Origin: an uncultured Oscillospiraceae bacterium
GTDB taxonomy: Bacteria > Bacillota > Clostridia > Oscillospirales > Oscillospiraceae
Direction of reading: 5' to 3'
NCBI GenBank assembly: GCA_934569195.1
Contig: CAKTKB010000043.1
Coordinates: 1 to 10,606 of the forward strand
DNA: 10,606 nt
Shown here: positions 5,291 to 10,606 of the stretch, piece by piece
How the letters are laid out: each line of letters begins with the position of its first letter
How positions within the stretch are numbered: position 1 is the stretch's first letter
The notes under the pieces: model-generated
Database searches by the model: none
Seen by the model: only the letters and a program-made list of their open reading frames with translations
Told to the model about the DNA's origin: nothing
Program-made: the position numbers and the translations under genes

Positions 5291-7615
5291 GTGCGATATA
5301 CGGCGGGAGCCGCGGAGCTGATCGTGTGTGCCGGAGGAAAGGCCCGGGAGCTGGGACACAGCTACGTGGGCACGATCCATATTCTGCTGGCGTTGTCGGA
5401 AGGGAAGGACCTGCCCGGGCAGCTGCTGTGCGGAGCGGGCCTGGGGCCGGAGCTGCTGCGTCCGCTGATCCAGCTTATGTTCGGCGTGGGCGCCAGAGAT
5501 TTACCCCTTCCCCAGGGGCTGACCCCCCAGGCCAGACGGCTGCTGCGGGGAGCGGCCGGAGAGGCCAGGCTCCTTGGCTCCCGGGAGGTGGCGCGTATAC
5601 ACATCCTGCTTGCCATGACCCGACGGGAAAAGTCCGGTGCAATGGAGCTGATCCGTATGGGAGGAATGGATGGCGATACATTGTTCACGTCGGCAATCGA
5701 GGCGCTGCACTGGCAGGATACACGGGAAATCAGACGGAAAAGGGAGGCGAGTACCATGAAGCTGCTGGAACAGTACAGCGAGGATCTGCTGCAAAAAACG
5801 GCGTCCATGGATCCGGTTATCGGCAGAGAACGGGAAATCGATATGGTGATTGGTATTTTGTGCCGGAAAAACAAAAACAATCCGGCGCTGATCGGGGAAC
5901 CGGGCGTGGGAAAGACCGCAATTGCGGAGGGGTTGGCTCAGAGAATGGCGGCGGGGAATGTGCCGCCGCAGCTGAAGGATAAGCACCTGATCAGCCTGAA
6001 TATGGCCAATCTGGTGGCCGGGACCAAGTACAGAGGGGAATTTGAGGAGCGCCTGCGGGACGTTCTGGCGGAAATCCGGCGCTGCGGAGACGTCATCCTC
6101 TTTGTGGATGAAATGCACACCATTGTGGGTGCGGGAGCGGCCGAGGGCGCCATTGATGCGGCAAACATATTCAAGCCTGCCCTGGGCCGGGGAGAATTGC
6201 AGATGCTGGGAGCGACCACACTGACGGAGTACCGGAAATATATCGAAAAGGACCCGGCGTTGGAGCGGCGCTTCCGACCGGTTATGGTGGAGGAGCCGAG
6301 CCGTGAGGCGACGCTGGCGATTCTGCGGGGGCTGAAGCCCGGATTGGAGCGGCACCACCGTATCCGCGTGTCCGAGGAAGCCCTGCGGGAGGCGGTCCGC
6401 CTGTCCATTCGGTATTTGCCGGACCTGTTTCTGCCGGACAAGGCCATCGACCTGGTGGACGAGGGGGCGGCGAGAGCCAGAATGGAGGAATCCCAGACGG
6501 GGAAATCGGCGGCACGCCTGGACCTGGAGCAGGAGCTGAGCGAGGCTGTGCGGGAGAGCCGCTATGAAAAGGCGGCGGAGCTGCGGGACCGGATGCAGCG
6601 GATGGTGAGCCGTTCCGGGGAGGGCAGACGGGTCCGGGCAGTGACGGCGGGGGACATCGCCTGGGCCGTATCGGCCAGAACGGGAATCCCGGTGGGCAGA
6701 CTTTCCGCAAACGAGCGGGAGCGTCTGCTGGGACTGGAGAAGATTTTGTCGGAGCAGGTCGTGGGACAGGAGCGGGCGGTAGCCGCGGTGGCGGATGCGG
6801 TCCGGCGGGGCTATTCGGGTATCCGGGACGAAAACCGGCCGATTGCAAGCCTTCTCTTTACAGGCCCCACCGGCGTGGGAAAAACGGAGCTGTGCCGCGC
6901 CCTGGCACAGGAGGTGTATGGAACCGGAAAAGCACTGATTCGGCTGGATATGACGGAATATATGGAAAAGCAGTCGGTCTCCCGGCTGATCGGCGCACCT
7001 CCGGGCTATGTGGGCTATGAGGAGGGCGGCAAGCTCACGGAGCAGGTGCGCCGCCGGCCCTATTGCGTGGTGCTGTTTGACGAGCTGGAGAAGGCCCATC
7101 CGGACGTGGCGGGAATCCTGCTGCAAATTATGGAGGAGGGCTGTCTCACGGATTCTACCGGCCGCCGGGTCAGCTTCCGGAATGCCATCGTGGTGGCGAC
7201 CTCCAATGTGGGGAGCGAGCGAAAGGGAGACGGCCTTGGCTTCCGTCCGAACGGCCGCGCCGGCGAAACGGAGGACGCGCTGCACCGGGCGTTTACGCCG
7301 GAATTTTTGGGAAGATTGGATCGGATCGTGTGCTTTGACGCCTTGGATGCCACGGCATTGCAGACAATATCCAGAAAATATCTGGATCAGCTTTGCCGCC
7401 GGGCAGAGGCGCAGGGAATTCAGCTGACGCTGCCGAAGGAGCTGCCGGAGGTTCTGTGCAGCGAATGCAGGAGCAGAGCGGGCGCCCGGCAGCTGCGCCG
7501 GATGGTCCAGGATCGGGTAGAGGGACCGCTGGCGGTGTATCTGCTGCATGCGGCACGAAAGCCGACGCGGGTAAAGGGAAGGCTGGAGGAGGGAGCCTTG
7601 CTGTTCCAGGGCTGA
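5291..7615 (+). CDS. clpC: ClpC-like AAA+ unfoldase, ATPase subunit of Clp protease
   Basis: This is a 774-residue class I Clp/Hsp100 ATPase that unfolds proteins and probably feeds them to ClpP. From the GTG start, the N domain with two Clp repeats spans about 1-145 (GHSYVGTIHILLAL near 22-35). The first AAA+ module has Walker A GEPGVGKT (202-209), Walker B ILFVDE (269-274) and pore loop KYRG (246-249). A short middle region (about 404-440) contains a UVR-like segment, YEKAAELRDRM. The second module has Walker A GPTGVGKT (525-532), Walker B VVLFDE (593-598), pore loop GYVGYE (572-577) and sensor 2 GAR (731-733). LGF at 649-651 sits where ClpC carries its VGF ClpP-binding tripeptide, which argues for ClpC rather than ClpB. 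It is slightly shorter than Bacillus ClpC (about 810). It is not beside ctsR-mcsA-mcsB. An internal ATG at 5756 has its own strong ribosome site. Confidence 0.9.
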   Translation: MRYTAGAAELIVCAGGKARELGHSYVGTIHILLALSEGKDLPGQLLCGAGLGPELLRPLIQLMFGVGARDLPLPQGLTPQARRLLRGAAGEARLLGSREVARIHILLAMTRREKSGAMELIRMGGMDGDTLFTSAIEALHWQDTREIRRKREASTMKLLEQYSEDLLQKTASMDPVIGREREIDMVIGILCRKNKNNPALIGEPGVGKTAIAEGLAQRMAAGNVPPQLKDKHLISLNMANLVAGTKYRGEFEERLRDVLAEIRRCGDVILFVDEMHTIVGAGAAEGAIDAANIFKPALGRGELQMLGATTLTEYRKYIEKDPALERRFRPVMVEEPSREATLAILRGLKPGLERHHRIRVSEEALREAVRLSIRYLPDLFLPDKAIDLVDEGAARARMEESQTGKSAARLDLEQELSEAVRESRYEKAAELRDRMQRMVSRSGEGRRVRAVTAGDIAWAVSARTGIPVGRLSANERERLLGLEKILSEQVVGQERAVAAVADAVRRGYSGIRDENRPIASLLFTGPTGVGKTELCRALAQEVYGTGKALIRLDMTEYMEKQSVSRLIGAPPGYVGYEEGGKLTEQVRRRPYCVVLFDELEKAHPDVAGILLQIMEEGCLTDSTGRRVSFRNAIVVATSNVGSERKGDGLGFRPNGRAGETEDALHRAFTPEFLGRLDRIVCFDALDATALQTISRKYLDQLCRRAEAQGIQLTLPKELPEVLCSECRSRAGARQLRRMVQDRVEGPLAVYLLHAARKPTRVKGRLEEGALLFQG
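5742..5758 (+). promoter_or_regulatory. internal ribosome site and ATG in clpC
   Basis: GGGAGG (5742-5747) stands 8 nt before an in-frame ATG (5756-5758), codon 156 of the protein. The point is the junction between the N domain and the first AAA+ module. Use of it would give a 619-residue form lacking the N domain. Confidence 0.5.
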
Positions 7616-7616
7616 G

Positions 7617-7653
7617 AAAAAATGCGCCTGACGGGTGGTCGGGCGCATTTTTT
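7617..7653 (+). terminator. intrinsic terminator after clpC
   Basis: A perfect 12-bp stem, A6TGCGCC (7617-7628) with GGCGCAT6 (7642-7653), encloses a 13-nt loop and ends in six T residues. It begins 2 bp after the clpC stop. Its symmetry means it could also work on the other strand. Confidence 0.92.
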
Positions 7654-7684
7654 CGATATACGGCGAAAAATCAGCGTGAAACCA

Positions 7685-7713
7685 TTGATTTTTTGACGAT
7701 AAGGCGTTATACT
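7685..7713 (+). promoter_or_regulatory. promoter of the mraZ/dcw cluster
   Basis: TTGATT (7685-7690) and TATACT (7708-7713) are 17 bp apart, between the clpC terminator and mraZ. Transcription would start near 7720, right at the edge of the TGG-containing repeats. The other candidate -35, TTGACG (7693-7698), is only 9 bp from the -10 and does not fit. Confidence 0.65.
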
Positions 7714-7718
7714 GTGGG

Positions 7719-7760
7719 TGTATGGAGTAAAGTGGAGATAAAGTGGAGAAAAATGGAAAG
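7719..7760 (+). promoter_or_regulatory. MraZ-box direct repeats (autoregulatory operator)
   Basis: Two near-identical tandem units, AAAGTGGAGAT (7729-7739) and AAAGTGGAGAA (7740-7750), are flanked by weaker copies at 7719-7728 (TGTATGGAGT) and 7751-7760 (AAATGGAAAG). Their TGG cores recur every 10-11 bp. MraZ proteins bind direct repeats with helical spacing upstream of their own gene: TGGG-type in E. coli and AAAGTG-type in Mollicutes. The array covers the predicted transcription start and runs into the mraZ ribosome site, so bound MraZ would repress transcription. Confidence 0.7.
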
Positions 7761-7771
7761 GAGATGCGCGC

Positions 7772-8200
7772 ATGATTGGAAAGTACCCCGCCAGATTGGA
7801 CGATAAAAACCGTCTATTTGTTCCGGCAAAGCTGCGGGGGGAATTGGGCGAGCACTTCTTTGTCACGGTTGGCGTGAACTGCGGCCATCGCTGCCTTACC
7901 GCCTATACGGCGGAGGATTGGGAGGGACTGACCGGCCGTTTTAACCAGCTTCCGCTTTCCCAACGGGCGGATGCCTCCAGCCTGATTTTTATGAACGCGG
8001 TGGACTGCGCGCCGGACAAGCAGTTCCGCTTTGTTTTGAGTTCCTTCCTGATGCAGTACGCCGGAATTGAGCGGGATGTGGTGATCGTCGGCCGGGCGGG
8101 TCAGGCGGAGATATGGTCTGCGGCGGAGTTTGAACACTTTGAGCAGGAGAATCTGACACCCGAAAAATTGCTGGCATCCTTGGAGGCGATGGGACTGTGA
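7772..8200 (+). CDS. mraZ: transcriptional regulator MraZ
   Basis: MraZ is a ring-forming DNA-binding protein made of two AbrB/SpoVT-like half domains; it regulates its own division and cell-wall (dcw) cluster. This 142-residue protein has the normal length. The first half carries YPARLDDKNRLFVPAKLR (5-22) and the second DKQFRFVL (82-89), YAGIERDVVIVGR (96-108) and AEIW (112-115). The usual motif in each half is DxxGR; here the glycine is replaced by Asn13 and Phe85 while Arg14 and Arg86 stay. The normal proline of the second half is also gone. AGGAG (7759-7763) is 8 nt before the ATG. The stop overlaps the GTG of rsmH by 3 bases within GTGA. The promoter and operator repeats upstream support autoregulation. 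Confidence 0.93.
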   Translation: MIGKYPARLDDKNRLFVPAKLRGELGEHFFVTVGVNCGHRCLTAYTAEDWEGLTGRFNQLPLSQRADASSLIFMNAVDCAPDKQFRFVLSSFLMQYAGIERDVVIVGRAGQAEIWSAAEFEHFEQENLTPEKLLASLEAMGL

Positions 8201-9132
8201 CGGAATTTCATCATGTATCCGTGCTGCTGGAGGCGTGCATGGAAGGACTGGCGATCCGTCCGGACGGAATCTATGTAGACGGGACCTTAGGCGGCGCGGG
8301 ACATTCCAGCCGGATTGCGGCGCGCCTCACGACCGGAAGATTGATCGGAATCGACCGGGATCCGACGGCCTTGCGCGCTGCCGGGGAAAGACTGGCGCCC
8401 TTTGGAGACCGCGTTACCCTGGTCCATGGGAACTTCTGCCAGATTTCGGAGATTTTACGGGATTTGAAAATAGACGGTGTGGACGGAATTTTGCTGGATT
8501 TGGGGGTATCCTCCCCTCAGCTGGACGACGGAAGCCGGGGATTTTCCTACATGAGTGATGCGCCGCTGGATATGCGCATGGACACGGGAGACAGCCTTAC
8601 GGCCTACACGGTGGTCAATACCTGGCCGGAGGAGGAGCTGCGTCGTATTTTGTTTGAATACGGGGAGGAGCGCTACGCCGCCCGCATTGCCGGTGCAATT
8701 TGCCGCCGCCGTGCGGAGCAGCCTGTCCGCACGACCCTGGAGCTGGTGGATGTGATTCGCAGCGCCCTGCCTGCGGCTGCCCTTCGGGAGAAGCAGCACC
8801 CCGCAAAGCGGTCCTTCCAGGCCATTCGGATTGCGGTGAACGATGAGCTGGGTGCGGTGCGCCAGGTGATGGAGGATGCCATTCCGGCGCTGAATCCGGG
8901 CGGACGCCTGGCGGTGATTACCTTCCACTCTCTGGAGGACCGGATCGTGAAGAACGCCATGGCAGCGGCGGCCCGGGGATGTACTTGCCCGCCGGAATTT
9001 CCGGTATGTGTCTGCGGAAACAAGCCGAAGGTGAAGCTGATTACCCGCAAGCCCGTCACGGCGAGTGCGGAGGAGCTTGCCGCAAATCCGCGGTCCCGCA
9101 GCGCAAAGCTGCGTGTCTGCCAGAAGCTGTGA
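8197..9132 (+). CDS. rsmH: 16S rRNA (cytosine1402-N4)-methyltransferase RsmH
   Basis: RsmH (MraW) uses SAM to methylate N4 of C1402 in 16S rRNA, the same nucleotide RsmI modifies on the ribose. The 311-residue protein is full length. It shows HHVSVLLEA (5-13), the SAM motif VDGTLGGAGHS (27-37), GIDRDP (51-56), LLDLGVSSPQLD (99-110), RGFSYM (114-119), PLDMRMD (123-129), KRSFQAIRIAVNDEL (204-218) and FHSLEDRIVK (243-252). Near the end, CTC (262-264) and CVC (271-273) form the cysteine pair pattern common in Firmicutes homologues. Translation starts at GTG, whose last two bases are the first two of the mraZ TGA stop. GGAGG (8182-8186) lies 10 nt upstream within mraZ. The overlap implies translational coupling. 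Confidence 0.97.
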   Translation: MTEFHHVSVLLEACMEGLAIRPDGIYVDGTLGGAGHSSRIAARLTTGRLIGIDRDPTALRAAGERLAPFGDRVTLVHGNFCQISEILRDLKIDGVDGILLDLGVSSPQLDDGSRGFSYMSDAPLDMRMDTGDSLTAYTVVNTWPEEELRRILFEYGEERYAARIAGAICRRRAEQPVRTTLELVDVIRSALPAAALREKQHPAKRSFQAIRIAVNDELGAVRQVMEDAIPALNPGGRLAVITFHSLEDRIVKNAMAAAARGCTCPPEFPVCVCGNKPKVKLITRKPVTASAEELAANPRSRSAKLRVCQKL

Positions 9133-9151
9133 GAAATTTGACGATTGGGAA

Positions 9152-9159
9152 AGGGGGAG
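9152..9159 (+). promoter_or_regulatory. ribosome binding site deciding the GTG start of ftsL
   Basis: AGGGGGAG lies 6 nt before GTG 9166. This favours GTG 9166 over the in-frame TTG at 9145, which has no ribosome site in front. Confidence 0.65.
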
Positions 9160-9165
9160 CTTGAC

Positions 9166-9639
9166 GTGGCCCGCAAGAACGATATACGATATATCCAATT
9201 TTATACGGACGGAAGCGCGGCGCGCAAGCTGGAGCCAAAGCAGCCCAAGCCCCGGCGCAAGGTACCCCGCCCGCGGCAGCGGCGGCAAAGCGAATGGGTG
9301 CTTTCGGTGGACTTTGCCGCAGTGGGCGCGGTGGTGCTGGCTCTGCTGCTGGCCGGGATGCTGGGGCGCGGCCTTCTCCGTCTGCACGAGGCAAACCAAT
9401 ATAGGGAACAGATGCGTTTCAGCCAGGCGGAGACGGAGCGGCGAAATCAGGACCTCCGGCAGGCATATTCGGAACAGATCGATCTGGCAGCCGTGGAAAA
9501 GACGGCAAAGGATATGGGACTGGTTCCCGTGGAGCAGTCGCCCGCCTTTTCTATCTCGCCTGCCCCGGAGCAGACGGAGGAACCGGAGACGGACATTTGG
9601 CAGAGAATTGCGGCTTTCCTTCAGGACTTGTTTGCATAA
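9166..9639 (+). CDS. ftsL: FtsL-like septum formation membrane protein
   Basis: This is a 157-residue bitopic protein with FtsL/DivIC architecture. The cytoplasmic N-terminus (1-45) is basic, with a Lys/Arg/Pro-rich stretch at 21-41. One membrane helix follows (about 48-70), then an extracytoplasmic coiled coil (about 72-105), then IDLAAVEKTAKDMGLVPVE (105-123), which is the usual conserved end of the coiled coil in the family. A Pro/Glu-rich stretch and an amphipathic end (IWQRIAAFLQDLF, 144-156) complete it. In the family FtsL pairs with DivIC/FtsB and DivIB/FtsQ and helps activate the septal FtsW-PBP pair. The position between rsmH and a class B PBP gene is the standard ftsL position, which is the main reason for choosing FtsL over DivIC. 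Translation starts at GTG, 33 bp after rsmH. Confidence 0.8.
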   Translation: MARKNDIRYIQFYTDGSAARKLEPKQPKPRRKVPRPRQRRQSEWVLSVDFAAVGAVVLALLLAGMLGRGLLRLHEANQYREQMRFSQAETERRNQDLRQAYSEQIDLAAVEKTAKDMGLVPVEQSPAFSISPAPEQTEEPETDIWQRIAAFLQDLFA

Positions 9640-9747
9640 CTTTCGGACTGGCCAATAAAATGAGGATAGTAGAAGGAATGGGCAGTGAGAGAACTCTTGC
9701 TGCCCATTGGTGAATCTAAATCCTGATTTGGAAGGGGCGTCGGTCCT
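9640..9747 (+). other. ftsL-PBP intergenic leader with a strong hairpin
   Basis: This 108-bp gap is long for the inside of a dcw operon. It contains a hairpin: 9677-9690 pairs with 9695-9708 (14 bp including two G-U pairs, GAAC loop). No T-tract follows, so it is not a classical terminator. The PBP ribosome site (AAGGGG, 9732-9737) lies 23 nt behind it. I see no convincing promoter; TAAAAT at 9656-9661 has no -35 partner. Confidence 0.6.
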
Positions 9748-10606
9748 GTGAAGAAAAAGCGCGGCGGAGAATATCAGCGTCTGCGGGAGGACAGCGGGCA
9801 TCAGCGGAGGATCCTGCTGGTTATGCTTGTGCTGGGCGTCGGTGCATTTTTGCCGGTTGTTTTGCAGCTATACGGCCTGATGGTTACGTCCTACGATTAC
9901 TATGCGAAAATGGCCCTGCGAAACCAGACTCGGACAACCGCCGTGACAGGGGACAGGGGGACGATTTACGACCGGAATATGAACGTTTTGGCCGTATCCC
10001 AGAGCGTGGAGAACGTCTATCTGGACCCTCACGAGCTTAAGCAGTCCCACGCGGACCTGGAGGCGGTCGCAGATTTTCTGGGCGAGGTGCTGGAGCGGGA
10101 GCCGCAATGGATTTTAGAACAGGCGAAGGATACCACGAAACGCTATAAGCAGGTCGCCGCCCGGGTGGAGCCGGAGGTGGCGGAGAAAATACGGCAGTAT
10201 ATCCAAAAGGAAAATCTGTCCGGTATCCATTTGGAGCCAAGTTCCCGGCGCTCCTATCCTTATGGCACACTGGCGGCGCAGGTGATTGGCTTCACGAATG
10301 CCTCCAACACCGGCTGCGAGGGTGTGGAGGCAGCTTACAACGCTTATCTTTCGGCGGAAACCGGCCGGGTGATCACCACGAAGGGCAACAACGAGATGGA
10401 TATGCCCTTTTCTTACGAGCGGTATTTATCCTCCACAGGCGGGGACGATCTGGTCCTTACGATTGACGCGACCGTTCAGGCGTGCCTGGAGAAGCAGATG
10501 GAGGCGGCCATTGCGCGCTACGACGTCCGCAACGGGGCGTTTGGCGTGGTGATGAATGTGAATACCGGGGAAATTCTGGCAATGGCCACCCTGGGCAGCT
10601 ACGACC
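9748..10606 (+). CDS. ftsI: class B penicillin-binding protein, FtsI/SpoVD type (5' part)
   Basis: The first 286 residues are present; the gene continues past the window end. A short basic cytoplasmic tail (1-21) and one membrane helix (about 22-46) anchor the protein outside the cell membrane. The N-terminal non-catalytic domain of class B PBPs follows: RGTIYDRN (70-77), RRSYPYGTLAAQVIGF (167-182) and GVEAAYN (192-198). The transpeptidase domain begins at LVLTIDATVQ (235-244). The active-site SxxK and any C-terminal PASTA repeats lie outside, so vegetative FtsI/PBP2B cannot be told from sporulation SpoVD. It would cross-link septal or spore-cortex peptidoglycan with an FtsW/SpoVE partner. 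The start is GTG with AAGGGG 10 nt upstream. Confidence 0.9.
   Translation, partial: MKKKRGGEYQRLREDSGHQRRILLVMLVLGVGAFLPVVLQLYGLMVTSYDYYAKMALRNQTRTTAVTGDRGTIYDRNMNVLAVSQSVENVYLDPHELKQSHADLEAVADFLGEVLEREPQWILEQAKDTTKRYKQVAARVEPEVAEKIRQYIQKENLSGIHLEPSSRRSYPYGTLAAQVIGFTNASNTGCEGVEAAYNAYLSAETGRVITTKGNNEMDMPFSYERYLSSTGGDDLVLTIDATVQACLEKQMEAAIARYDVRNGAFGVVMNVNTGEILAMATLGSYD

Noticed and set aside
5284..5982. ATG at 5284 opening a 232-residue + strand frame just before the clpC GTG
   Set aside because: It shares the ribosome site but encodes a Gly/Arg-rich sequence without Clp features; the GTG frame matches the family from its first residues.
5501..7648. 715-residue - strand ORF opposite clpC
   Set aside because: It starts within the clpC terminator, has no ribosome site, and has biased composition; the + strand frame carries all Clp motifs.
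9660..9713. 17-codon ORF (MRIVEGMGSERTLAAHW) before the PBP gene
   Set aside because: No ribosome site precedes it, and its sequence is explained by the hairpin; no run of regulatory codons suggests a leader peptide.

Overview
This window looks like ordinary chromosome from a GC-rich member of the Clostridia, most likely an Oscillospiraceae-type gut anaerobe. That assignment is inference. It rests on the high GC content, strong AGGAGG-type ribosome sites with frequent GTG starts, a clostridial 2[4Fe-4S] ferredoxin, an oxygen-sensitive iron-sulfur serine dehydratase, a ClpC-type ATPase, and the Firmicutes-like pairing of a TrmN6-type methyltransferase with RsmI. I see no insertion sequence, prophage, CRISPR array, tRNA or rRNA.

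Left block, + strand (about 21-3335): a 50-residue ribbon-helix-helix-like protein, then a consensus-like promoter followed by L-serine dehydratase, an M42-family aminopeptidase and a PPP-type metallophosphatase. No + strand terminator is visible between the last three, so they may form one transcript.

Middle block, - strand (about 5218 down to 3326): a promoter drives a small ferredoxin, followed by a strong terminator. Right behind the terminator lie trmN6 and rsmI, tightly coupled, with the trmN6 stop codon inside the rsmI ribosome site. rsmI and the metallophosphatase converge and overlap by 10 bp. The terminator-like structures nearest to each gene end lie in or beyond the opposing gene, so overlapping antisense transcripts are predicted.

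Right block, + strand (5291-10606): a ClpC-like AAA+ unfoldase, divergent from the ferredoxin, ends in a perfect 12-bp terminator. It has a strong in-frame internal start exactly at the boundary between its N domain and first ATPase domain. Next is the start of the division and cell-wall (dcw) cluster: promoter, MraZ-box repeats, mraZ, rsmH, ftsL and a class B penicillin-binding protein gene cut off by the window end. The dcw genes work together: MraZ regulates the cluster, RsmH modifies 16S rRNA, and FtsL and the transpeptidase belong to the septal peptidoglycan machinery.

I found no clearly undescribed multi-gene system. The points most worth a second look are the internal start in clpC, the convergent overlap with misplaced terminators, the ferredoxin terminator abutting trmN6, a divergent MraZ with clear operator repeats, and a 14-bp hairpin without a U-tract between ftsL and the penicillin-binding protein gene.
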